A DNA stretch of 64,000 bases from a bacterium. GTDB lineage: Bacteria > Zhuqueibacterota > Zhuqueibacteria > Residuimicrobiales > Oceaniaggregativiventaceae. A model generated the notes under the pieces. The model was not told the DNA's origin, made no database searches, and saw only the letters and a program-made list of their open reading frames with translations. The stretch lies in assembly GCA_029565675.1 (NCBI GenBank), contig JAKQNP010000019.1, forward strand, positions 142,313-206,312. Direction: 5' to 3'. The translations under genes were made by a program, and so were the position numbers. The number at the start of each line of letters is the position of its first letter. The first letter of the stretch is position 1. This document shows, in pieces, positions 1 through 8,000 of the stretch.

Positions 1-1259
1 ACCGGCACAATCACATCGCCGTTGCGGCTGATAATTCCGATGGTTGCATCTTTGGAAAGATTTAGGGCGCGCACCGGCTTGCCGGCGACACGCGATTCTT
101 GGGATATTTCGATGCGCAGCACCTCGGCATCGATACCGCGCAACGTCGCCAGAGATACGATGTTGCCGCGGCGAATAAACCGCATGATGGCATTGGCGGT
201 TATCATTTGCTTGTCGACTGCGGCATCGACACCGATCGAATTCATGATCGGCAGATAATCCGAACGGTTGACCAACGCCAGGCTGCGCCGCACGCCGAGA
301 TGCTTGGCCACGAGACAGGAAATGATGTTGGTCTCTTCATCATCGGTCACGGCAATATAGCCGTCCATATCCATAATGCCTTCACTGGCCAGCAGATCCA
401 GATCTGTGCCGTCGCCGATGATGAGCAAAGTTCGCTGCAGGGTTTCGGCAATTTTTCCGCTCTTTTCGCGGCTGGACTCGATGATCTTGATGTGAACATC
501 TTTGTCCCGTTCCAACTCGGCAGCAACCAGACGACCGACCTTGCCGCCGCCGAGGATCATGATATGCTCCAGCTTCTCTTCGCTTTTGCCGACGATCTCC
601 AACAGACGGGGAACCAACTCGGTCTGCGTGATAAAAAACAGCTGGTCACCGCGGTTGATAACCGATTTCCCGGTCGGAACGATCGTGCGGTTGCCCCGAT
701 AGATGGCAACCACGCGAAAAAGAATGTCGGCATTTTCTTCATCGACCTGCTGCAGCGTCTTGTTGATGATCGGCGAATTGCTGTCCAGTCGCACTCCGAC
801 CAGCTGGACCCTGCCATTCTCGAATTCGATGACATCGGTGGCAGCCGAACGCTTGATCAACCAAACCAACTCGCGAGCGGTTTCCAGTTCGGGGTGGATG
901 ATCAAATCAATGCCCAAATCTTCACGCTGCAATAGGCTGTCGGGATTGCTGAACTCGTAACGCCGCAGACGCGCGATTTTCAGTTTTACCCCGGCTTTCT
1001 GGGCTGTCAGACAGGCGATAATGTTGACTTCGTCTATCGATGTGACTGCGATCAACAGATCACAAGAACGAATGCCGGCTTTATCCAGATCCGCCGGACT
1101 GGCGCCGTCACCCTGAAGCACCAACGCATCGACCATTTCAGCTACTTTTTTGACCTGGGCCGGATCTTTTTCCAGTACAATGACATCATTATCTTCAGCG
1201 CTGAGAAAATTGCTGATTTGCACGCCGACACGACCGGCGCCGACAACCATAACCTTCAT
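1..1259 (-). CDS. trkA: TrkA, regulatory NAD-binding subunit of Trk/Ktr K+ uptake (partial)
   Basis: Cytoplasmic gating subunit that binds NAD(H) and controls a Trk-type potassium channel in the inner membrane. The first residues, MKVMVVGAGRVGVQISNFL, hold a Rossmann GxGxxG motif followed by an acidic strand end (VIVLEKD). A second Rossmann motif (MILGGGKVGRLVAAEL) appears about 230 residues later, giving the duplicated RCK_N-RCK_C layout of TrkA. About 419 residues are visible; the family is usually 440-460, so only the C-terminal end is lost at the window edge. The start is the ATG whose complement is at 1257-1259. The partner channel gene would lie to the left, outside the window. Downstream effects on K+ transport are inferred from the family. 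Confidence 0.93.
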   Translation of the reverse strand, partial: MKVMVVGAGRVGVQISNFLSAEDNDVIVLEKDPAQVKKVAEMVDALVLQGDGASPADLDKAGIRSCDLLIAVTSIDEVNIIACLTAQKAGVKLKIARLRRYEFSNPDSLLQREDLGIDLIIHPELETARELVWLIKRSAATDVIEFENGRVQLVGVRLDSNSPIINKTLQQVDEENADILFRVVAIYRGNRTIVPTGKSVINRGDQLFFITQTELVPRLLEIVGKSEEKLEHIMILGGGKVGRLVAAELERDKDVHIKIIESSREKSGKIAETLQRTLLIIGDGTDLDLLASEGIMDMDGYIAVTDDEETNIISCLVAKHLGVRRSLALVNRSDYLPIMNSIGVDAAVDKQMITANAIMRFIRRGNIVSLATLRGIDAEVLRIEISQESRVAGKPVRALNLSKDATIGIISRNGDVIVP

Positions 1260-1517
1260 TCAATAACCATTCACTTATTTGTACAGCCCGTGGTGCCCCC
1301 TGTTGCGACACCATGGAAATTATCATTGTTAATCTTACAGTTGCGTTGGGTGATTTCCCCCCGTTGGGACACGGCTGTTGACCAGCACAAATTCAGAATC
1401 AAGCTCTGGACAGGATAGACTTTCGTCCTGATCCCTCGGTTGCCAATGCTGTGGAAATATAACCTTTCCTGACCGGCAAATCAACAGGAAAACGCTTTCC
1501 TGTAGACCGCCATAACT

Positions 1518-2399
1518 TCAATCACCATAATGAATTCGATAGGCCATAACGCGATGGTCGGAAAAGGTCGGCACCAACAGCAAATCTTTCTGCGGCCAGA
1601 TAGAAATATCCGCGGCTTGCACTTTTTCTGCGCTGGTATCCAGCAGCAGAGCGATCTCCCCTGTCCGATTCAACACCTCGATCTTGCCCGCCCAATTGGA
1701 AAAGTAGAGATTGCCGTGCAGATCGCCGGCAATTCCATCGATGGCGTGTTCAGGACATGCCAGTTTTTCTAAAGTCGGATTCGATTCCCGCCACGCGCGC
1801 AAACACCCCTCGCCCGAATTTCCGACGATCAATCGATCGCCGGAGCGATAAAGACCATTCGGCCGGTTGAGGCTGTCTCCCTGTAACCACAACTCCAATC
1901 CCTGCGGCTGCAGCTGATAGATCGCGCTGTTGGCTGAATAATCCGACACCACCACAGTTCCTTGTGCAGTCACAGCGACATCGTTGAGAAATTTCGCTTC
2001 CTGCGCCGGATGACGCGCGACGATTTTCGCAGCCGGAATATCGATGACCACCAGGTGATCGATGTCTGCGACATAGAGGGTATCGCCGAGCATCGCCATT
2101 CCCTTTGGAGCATTCAGACCGGTCACCCAGTGCAGCGAATCGATGCGACCATCGGCGGTTAACCGGGAGATAAAGCCGTTGCCATCTTTTTCACCCGGAT
2201 TGCCATTGATATTGGCGACATAAATGGCATCGCGCAAGGTATCGGGGAAAACGGATTCCGGGGTCGCCAGCTCCCTGGCTGTCTCCCAAATGAGCTCGAG
2301 CCGCCACTCCGCCTGCTCTGGATTTTTCTCGGCTCTGCATCCCAGCCCGTGCAGCCAGACGAGAGATGCCAGAAACAACCAATGCCAACGTTTAAACAT
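1518..2399 (-). CDS. SMP-30/NHL-type beta-propeller lipoprotein
   Basis: A 293-residue protein with an N-terminal lipoprotein signal (hydrophobic LFLASLVWLHGLGC, lipobox Cys at about residue 21). The mature part has recurring blades with patterns such as APKGMAMLGDTLYVAD, FLNDVAVTAQGTVVVSD, RPNGLYRSGDRLIVGN and IDGIAGDLHGNLYFSN. This is the repeat style of SMP-30/gluconolactonase and NHL propellers. It probably sits in the outer or inner membrane leaflet as a binding protein or a lactonase-like enzyme; no substrate can be assigned. It is followed by an imperfect inverted repeat at 1484-1503. Seen: lipobox and repeats. Inferred: propeller fold. Confidence 0.75.
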   Translation of the reverse strand: MFKRWHWLFLASLVWLHGLGCRAEKNPEQAEWRLELIWETARELATPESVFPDTLRDAIYVANINGNPGEKDGNGFISRLTADGRIDSLHWVTGLNAPKGMAMLGDTLYVADIDHLVVIDIPAAKIVARHPAQEAKFLNDVAVTAQGTVVVSDYSANSAIYQLQPQGLELWLQGDSLNRPNGLYRSGDRLIVGNSGEGCLRAWRESNPTLEKLACPEHAIDGIAGDLHGNLYFSNWAGKIEVLNRTGEIALLLDTSAEKVQAADISIWPQKDLLLVPTFSDHRVMAYRIHYGD

Positions 2400-2482
2400 T
2401 ACGCACTCCTTTCTGCCGGTGCATTCGCAAGGCGAAGACTTTTGCTATCACAACATTGCCTTTCGCTTTTGCCGAAGCCACT

Positions 2483-3202
2483 CTACCCCCATTCGCTGTC
2501 GTCGATCGCGCGTCTGAATAAGATATCGCCAGCCAACGCTGTGCTGAATTGTTTCTTGAGCAGCCCATAGAACACGAACAAATACGGAAAAACCAGAAAG
2601 ACATAGAGCGGATTGATCGGTGAAAGGGCAAAAATCAAGAAATTATAGGTGCCGTGGATCAAAACCGCAACGGTCAGACCAACGATAAAAAGCAAGATCT
2701 TGGAAATTCGATGGGAAGCGAATTTGGCGCGGCCGATATAATAGCCCATCAAACCCGACGCCAAAGCGTGCAACGGCACAGCGCTGATCGCACGAGCGAC
2801 GGCCAGCGAAATCCCGCCATTGAGTACATACAGGATATTTTCCAGACAGGCAAAACCCAGTCCTGCAGTGATGGTATAGATAATGCCGTCTGTTGCTTCG
2901 TCAAAATGCACCGTCCGGTATACAAAAAGCCAAACGACCAGGAGTTTGAGTGTTTCTTCAATAAAAGCGGAGGCCAGATAGGCGTGGAAAGCGGCATTCC
3001 ACAACACACCGTCCGGCAACCTTGCCTCCAGGTTGGCCACGTCGCTTTCCATCCCGAGAGCAAGAAAGGTGAAGGCAATACCGAGAAAAAAGATTTTGAG
3101 AATCAATCCTTTGGGCTCGGGTCTCAGGCGGTCCATCCGGTAAAAATGGATGAGCAACAACACCGCCGGAATGACCGCACCGGCAACAGAGATCAGGATC
3201 AT
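2483..3202 (-). CDS. PrsW-family intramembrane metalloprotease
   Basis: A 239-residue polytopic membrane protein with about seven hydrophobic segments. It carries the PrsW signature: an EE pair followed by xxK (IEETLKLLVVW, E82-E83), then FDEATDGIIY, then a conserved Glu in GFACLENILYV (E121), and two later His residues in transmembrane segments (VPLHALASGLMGYY and VLIHGTYNFLIF). PrsW of Bacillus cleaves the anti-sigma factor RsiW, and this paralogue may act on a membrane-bound regulator, though none is adjacent. Next downstream is the DUF202 gene at 3227-3538, which is transcribed before it on the same strand, so the two probably share a transcript. Confidence 0.82.
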   Translation of the reverse strand: MILISVAGAVIPAVLLLIHFYRMDRLRPEPKGLILKIFFLGIAFTFLALGMESDVANLEARLPDGVLWNAAFHAYLASAFIEETLKLLVVWLFVYRTVHFDEATDGIIYTITAGLGFACLENILYVLNGGISLAVARAISAVPLHALASGLMGYYIGRAKFASHRISKILLFIVGLTVAVLIHGTYNFLIFALSPINPLYVFLVFPYLFVFYGLLKKQFSTALAGDILFRRAIDDSEWG

Positions 3203-3226
3203 AGAGCCCTCATGATTTGGCGGTGA

Positions 3227-3538
3227 TCATTTGTGTTCAATGACCTCGCGATCGATCTTATCGATCTGTAAATGCCGCAGACTCCTCCTGAAACGGAAAA
3301 AACGGATGTAGCCAATGGCAAAAAAAATCATGCTGATCGGTATCAAAGCCATACCGATCAGTGTGAGCACTGTATAATCGCTAAAAAGTTTGATCAGCGT
3401 CAGGCCGGAAATGAGAACCATAATCGCGGTCCGCAGATAGGCCAGAAATGTGCGCTCATTCGCCAACAAGGTGCGGTCCAACGCGAGCAAGTCGCGCAGA
3501 ATCATGCTTTCGTTTGAAAAACCGCGATAACGGACCAT
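3227..3538 (-). CDS. DUF202 (YidH-type) small membrane protein
   Basis: A protein of about 103 residues with the DUF202 signature LDRTLLANERTFLAYLRTAI followed by two further transmembrane helices (VLISGLTLIKLF and LIGMALIPISMIFFAIGYI). The open frame extends further upstream, but the ATG at 3538 is chosen because a good ribosome binding site (AAGAAGGAAG) lies just before it and because a longer start would run into the end of the peptidase gene at 3600. Function of the family is unknown. It lies between the PrsW gene and the M28 peptidase on the same strand. Confidence 0.85.
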   Translation of the reverse strand: MVRYRGFSNESMILRDLLALDRTLLANERTFLAYLRTAIMVLISGLTLIKLFSDYTVLTLIGMALIPISMIFFAIGYIRFFRFRRSLRHLQIDKIDREVIEHK

Positions 3539-3599
3539 CTCGAACTTCCTTCTTGCAAGGGATATCGACCGTATTAGAACAACAGCTTCTCCAGAATGC

Positions 3600-6512
3600 C
3601 TATTTAAGCAAGACCAACTTGCGCAAGCCAACGGTGTGGTCGCTTTCCAGTTTGCAGAAATAGATCCCTGCAGCGAACTTGTGCGCATCCCAGGTCAGTT
3701 CGTGGCGGCCGGCAGGCAGCGGGCCATCGTGAATAACAGCCGTCAGGCGCCCGATCAGATCATAAATCGCCAACCGGACATGGCTGTTGTACGGCACAGC
3801 GACCGGAATGCGAGTGACCGGATTGAAGGGATTTGGATAATTCTGTCCGAGATCGAATTGTTGCGGCACCTGTTCCGGGCCTGTAGCCGTTTGTTCAACT
3901 GCAGTGGACTGTTCACCGAATTCTTGCAAGACAGTCGTCAACAGAGTCTGCGCTTGCTCTTTTTTCATAAAAAAGAGGGGGAAATTGAACAAGGCCACGC
4001 GATAAGAGTCGTTGCCATATCGCAGCGCAATGGGTTGACCGTGAAAAGCCGAAACAGGATCAGCCGAGGAGCGATAGGAATAGAGCGGTTCGCTATCCTC
4101 ATCGTCCTGTCGGTTGGTCACGATTTCCATTGCGAGCAGATTGCCGTTGAAGGCAGCGGCTTTGGCGGGATCGACATCCATGATCGGATATCCATCGACA
4201 ACCGGCTCGGCGCCGCTAAAATCGCGCAGACTGCCGTCCCCGGTCGAAACGGAAACGACCCCGAGATACTCATAGGCGAACTGTGAGGGCGAAAATACCT
4301 TCGATGGATTCGACACTCCGGACAGGTTGTCCAGCAAACTCCAGCCGCTGAGAATCAGACTTCCGCCGTTGTCGAGGTATTTTTTCAGCGCCACCGTATC
4401 GGCGGCAAGAGAACGCGGTGGTGAAGCCACTTCGCTGTGATAGATGACTGTAGAATATTGTCCCAACTCTGCATCATTCAACGCGACACCGACCAGGACA
4501 CTGTCCTGCAGATCCCACTGTTTGGCCACCTTGAATCCCTGCAGAACCTGTTCATAGTAGAGATCAACAGATGCGTCGGAAGGCATCAGCGGCCTGTCAT
4601 TGCCGTTTTTTGACCCATCGACCAACAAAATTCCCTGGTCGTGCGTCGCCAGCTGTCCGAGCACGGCTTGCGAGGGTTGCGATTCGTTTCCCGCGCTATC
4701 GACGGCAACCAATGTATAGGTATAACGGATAGTGGGGTGAACCGCCCTGTCCTCAAAATCGGACTGGCCCAGCGGCAACTCGAAACGCTCAACAGCTTCA
4801 CCAGCGGCAATGCGATACAAGACATAACCGGCAAAATCGAGTTCGTTGTTGGTGTTTTCCCATTGCAAACAAATGCAGTCGCGCTTCGACGTCGAAACCA
4901 GGCCAACCGGCATGCGTGGAGCGGCTTGAGGAGTAAAAACCAGTTCCTCGGAAAGCATGCTGTAATTGCCTTCCGAATCCATTGCAGAAACGGCCAGATA
5001 ATAGGTCTCGCCCGGCGTCAGACCGTAAAGAGTGATTTCCGGATTTTCTACGATAGACAGACGGTAAAATTCTTCGTAAGAACCGCTTTGTCGACCGACA
5101 TGGATGACATAGTCGAGGAGATCGGCTTCATTATTGGGTGCCCAGCGGATGATCTGGGTTGCGCCATCGCCGGGTTCCAGATTTTGCAGACCTTGCGGGG
5201 TTCGCGGTGAATTGGCCACTTGAATGATCGTTGCTGCAACCACCTTGAGAACCTCCGTCGCATACTCGGCATCGACATAATCGATGATATCGGAAGTGCT
5301 GTGATAGACGGGACTGAAATCGCCTTCCTGGAAAAAGAGCGCCGGATAGCCGAATTGCTGAAAATAATAGTGATCGCTGGCGCTGCCGCTGTTGCCGATA
5401 ACCGGTTGCAGAGAGGTAAAATCGGTGGTCAGCTCCCTGGCCAAATTGGCAAAAGCATTCGAACGGAGATCGGTCAAAATGTTGACATCGGGATAAGTGT
5501 CCGAGACATTGCCGATCATGTCCATATTGAGCATGACATCGATGTCAAGTCCTGTCTGATAGGCGTTGAGGGCATAGTAATAACTTCCCCACAAGCCCAG
5601 CTCTTCACCGGCAAAAGCGATAAAAATAACTGTGCTTTCCAGATCGACGCCGGCCAGAGCCCGCGCCAACTCCATGGCGCCGGCTGCTCCGGTGGCGTTA
5701 TCATCGGCACCAGGTGCATTGACCATGGCGATCTGTCGATTGCTGACGATCGAATCATAGTGTCCGCCAACCACAATGACACGGCCATTGTCCTGTGTAC
5801 CGTGCTTGGTGGCAAAAACATTTCGCTGCGTCGTGCCGCCCAGCTCAAAAGAATCCATGGCGACATCATCATAGCCGAATTCTCTGAACTTTTGTTCGAT
5901 CCAGTTTCGTGCCGGTACCGTAGAATCGGAATAGACATAGCGGGTTTTAAAAGCTTGCAGACGCGCAACCAGGGCATAGAAAGATGAATCCGAAAGCTCG
6001 GCAAGAACCTGATCGATCAGGTCGACCGGTGCCGCCTGGATCCTCGTCTGTTGCCCCGCACGCTCGAGATCGACGATCGGCAAACCATGATCAAAAAGGC
6101 GAACCATGCGGACCCCTTGACGGAGCATCGCTTCTGCTTGTGCATCATCGAGCTTGAGCAAAACCGAATGGTCATCGCTGTCGAGCCATTTGACGGTATG
6201 CCGACCTTCCCAGGTTTGCAAATCGAGTCGGTCAGCCCGATAATAGGGAACACCGCCGGATTGCGGATCGAGGATTCTGACGTCCAGATCCGCATCAACA
6301 AGCCTTGCATAATCGGCTGGTGCACACAGAGCTGTAATATAGCCATCTCCATTGACCACCACCTTGATCGCATCCATGGTCCAGAAAGGCAAATCAATGC
6401 CAACACTGCGATCGATGCGGATCAACATCTGCGGAGCAGCGAAAACAACGGTACTGAACAAAAACAACACAAAAAGTGTGAACAAAATCATAACCTTGCG
6501 ATGCATCGACAA
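3600..6512 (-). CDS. Secreted M28-family zinc aminopeptidase with C-terminal sorting domain
   Basis: A 970-residue secreted protease. Residues 1-25 are a signal peptide. The M28 catalytic core spans roughly 200-440, with the metal ligands visible in VVGGHYDSI (H251), PGADDNATG (D270) and AFAGEELGLWG (E303/E304), plus NMDMIG and a later SDHYYFQQFG His. Fibronectin type III-like segments follow (about 450-640), then a region of unknown fold, and a final 80-residue domain beginning QNYPNPFNPVTRIPV and ending in GIYFCKLESD...KLVLLK. That last domain is the secretion/attachment (type IX-like) sorting domain common in FCB bacteria. The sigma70-like promoter at 6638-6666 lies about 126 bases upstream. 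Role: extracellular peptide degradation. Confidence 0.93.
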   Translation of the reverse strand: MSMHRKVMILFTLFVLFLFSTVVFAAPQMLIRIDRSVGIDLPFWTMDAIKVVVNGDGYITALCAPADYARLVDADLDVRILDPQSGGVPYYRADRLDLQTWEGRHTVKWLDSDDHSVLLKLDDAQAEAMLRQGVRMVRLFDHGLPIVDLERAGQQTRIQAAPVDLIDQVLAELSDSSFYALVARLQAFKTRYVYSDSTVPARNWIEQKFREFGYDDVAMDSFELGGTTQRNVFATKHGTQDNGRVIVVGGHYDSIVSNRQIAMVNAPGADDNATGAAGAMELARALAGVDLESTVIFIAFAGEELGLWGSYYYALNAYQTGLDIDVMLNMDMIGNVSDTYPDVNILTDLRSNAFANLARELTTDFTSLQPVIGNSGSASDHYYFQQFGYPALFFQEGDFSPVYHSTSDIIDYVDAEYATEVLKVVAATIIQVANSPRTPQGLQNLEPGDGATQIIRWAPNNEADLLDYVIHVGRQSGSYEEFYRLSIVENPEITLYGLTPGETYYLAVSAMDSEGNYSMLSEELVFTPQAAPRMPVGLVSTSKRDCICLQWENTNNELDFAGYVLYRIAAGEAVERFELPLGQSDFEDRAVHPTIRYTYTLVAVDSAGNESQPSQAVLGQLATHDQGILLVDGSKNGNDRPLMPSDASVDLYYEQVLQGFKVAKQWDLQDSVLVGVALNDAELGQYSTVIYHSEVASPPRSLAADTVALKKYLDNGGSLILSGWSLLDNLSGVSNPSKVFSPSQFAYEYLGVVSVSTGDGSLRDFSGAEPVVDGYPIMDVDPAKAAAFNGNLLAMEIVTNRQDDEDSEPLYSYRSSADPVSAFHGQPIALRYGNDSYRVALFNFPLFFMKKEQAQTLLTTVLQEFGEQSTAVEQTATGPEQVPQQFDLGQNYPNPFNPVTRIPVAVPYNSHVRLAIYDLIGRLTAVIHDGPLPAGRHELTWDAHKFAAGIYFCKLESDHTVGLRKLVLLK

Positions 6513-6637
6513 TCCTCACAAGCAAGAACAGCATTTTGTATATCGGGTTCTCGGCTAGCCTTCATCAGTGGATTGTTGCGGCGAGCCGCAGGTATTCGCT
6601 GGACAAGCACGAACCCTTTCTACCGCATTTGGCTTAG

Positions 6638-6666
6638 AGTATAGCAATTTTTTTCATCAACTTCAA
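6638..6666 (-). promoter_or_regulatory. Sigma70-like promoter for the M28 peptidase gene
   Basis: Read on the minus strand, TTGAAG (6661-6666) and TATACT (6638-6643) are separated by exactly 17 bases. Predicted transcription start is near 6631, giving a 5' untranslated leader of roughly 120 bases before the ATG at 6512. The rest of the 6513-6771 gap shows no gene. The match is by eye; sigma-factor preferences of this lineage are unknown. Confidence 0.5.
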
Positions 6667-6771
6667 GCAGAGTTTATCCCCCGGAGAGGAAGAAAAAAGG
6701 TGTTGCGATGAGGTCAAGCGGCATCAGGCTGTCCATACAAACAGAGAGCAACCGACACCTGCCGAGGCGAG

Positions 6772-7998
6772 TTACAAATGGTCCTGAAAGGGCAATTTGA
6801 GCTTGTAGATCCTCTGCACATCGGGTTGCAGCGCCCAGACGGCATCTTCTGCCCAGGCCATTTGGCTGAGAAAATATCCCGAGTAGCCATATCGGTTGCG
6901 GATAAGCAGGTCGCCGTCCAGTTGAAAGAGAACAGTCGTGGTCATCACCCACAGATAACGGCCATCCCACATCACACCCATGGGTGAAGGAATGGGAGTG
7001 GCGAATATAGAATGCGCGGTGAAGGTGCTGAAAAGAATCTTGAGCAGCGTCGAATAACGCGGATTGCACAGCCACAAATGGGTACCGTCGAAAGCGAGGT
7101 CGGTGATGCGATGAATATGGCCGGCGCCGAAATCGCCAGCCACCAACAGGGTGTCCAGCACCGCCAGGGAAACCGGATCGATGCGGAAATAATGAATTGG
7201 AGTAAACCTCGACTCATAGACCGGAAAAAAAATACCAAAACCGTCAGAGGTGTAAAAAGAGTCGCCGATGCGCGTCAACCCGTACAATTGCTGGGCGCAT
7301 TTCCAGTAAACTGAATCGATCTGCACCGAATCCGGGGTGAAAGGATTTTCCGGATCGATCCAGGTGTAAGCTGAATCGTCTTTCCAGTACAGCGTATCCA
7401 CACGGACCAAACAGCTGTCGCTTTCAAGCAGACCGATATGCGGTGAAACCTGCAGGATATTCATCTGTTCGTCGAGTTTGTAGATGGTGCCGCCCCTGTC
7501 ATCATAGCTCGTGACGTAGAGCGCCTGATCTTCCCACCAAATTCCGGAGAGATTGGGAAGTTCCACCACGAAACTCTGTTCGATCTGCAGCAATTTCAAC
7601 ATCCGGATATTGCGCTCGACTTCGTACTCTTCGTAGGTGAATTCGACTTCCTGGGTTTTATAGAGATAATCGACCGCCGTCGCTCTCAAGATACGACTGC
7701 CAACGGGAATGCCGGTCAACTCGTAGCGGCCCTCGACATCGACGGTATCGACCAATCCCAAGGACTCGATGCGCACGATCGCCTCTGCAACCGGCCTGCC
7801 ATTGTCGATATCGAGCACCCGGCCGCGCAGGGTAAAGGTGGGCTTTCCGGCACCCATGACATCGCGTTCCTGTTTTTGGAAACAGCCCGAAACAGCCAGG
7901 AAGAAAACCGGCAACATCCACAGGACAATTTTTCGTGATCGCAGTCTGCGCCGCTCAGCGGTCTGTGGTTGACCGAGACTTTTTTTGCAGCGCCCCAT
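6772..7998 (-). CDS. Lipoprotein with carboxypeptidase-regulatory-like domain and beta-propeller-like body
   Basis: A protein of about 408 residues. A long basic N-terminus precedes a lipoprotein signal (LWMLPVFFLAVSGCF). The mature part begins with a carboxypeptidase-regulatory-like beta-sandwich (FTLRGRVLDIDNGRPVAEAI to YELTGIPVGSRILRATAVDY), the same domain type that opens the TonB receptor next door. The remainder has propeller-like strands (LSGIWWEDQALYVTSYD, THLWLCNPRYSTLLKILF, GVMWDGRYLWVMTT). The ATG at 7998 follows the TonB stop (8001-8003) by two bases and has a GGAG upstream; an alternative ATG at 8013 would overlap the receptor. Tight coupling suggests it is a surface partner of that receptor. 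Ligand unknown. Confidence 0.7.
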   Translation of the reverse strand: MGRCKKSLGQPQTAERRRLRSRKIVLWMLPVFFLAVSGCFQKQERDVMGAGKPTFTLRGRVLDIDNGRPVAEAIVRIESLGLVDTVDVEGRYELTGIPVGSRILRATAVDYLYKTQEVEFTYEEYEVERNIRMLKLLQIEQSFVVELPNLSGIWWEDQALYVTSYDDRGGTIYKLDEQMNILQVSPHIGLLESDSCLVRVDTLYWKDDSAYTWIDPENPFTPDSVQIDSVYWKCAQQLYGLTRIGDSFYTSDGFGIFFPVYESRFTPIHYFRIDPVSLAVLDTLLVAGDFGAGHIHRITDLAFDGTHLWLCNPRYSTLLKILFSTFTAHSIFATPIPSPMGVMWDGRYLWVMTTTVLFQLDGDLLIRNRYGYSGYFLSQMAWAEDAVWALQPDVQRIYKLKLPFQDHL

Positions 7999-8000
7999 TT

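Noticed and set aside
99..935. Long plus-strand ORF opposite trkA
   Set aside because: It is the antisense shadow of trkA; composition and content show no protein family.
1484..1503. Inverted repeat ACAGGAAA/TTTCCTGT after the propeller gene
   Set aside because: Only an 8-base, AT-leaning stem, and no T-run follows on the minus strand, so not annotated as a terminator.
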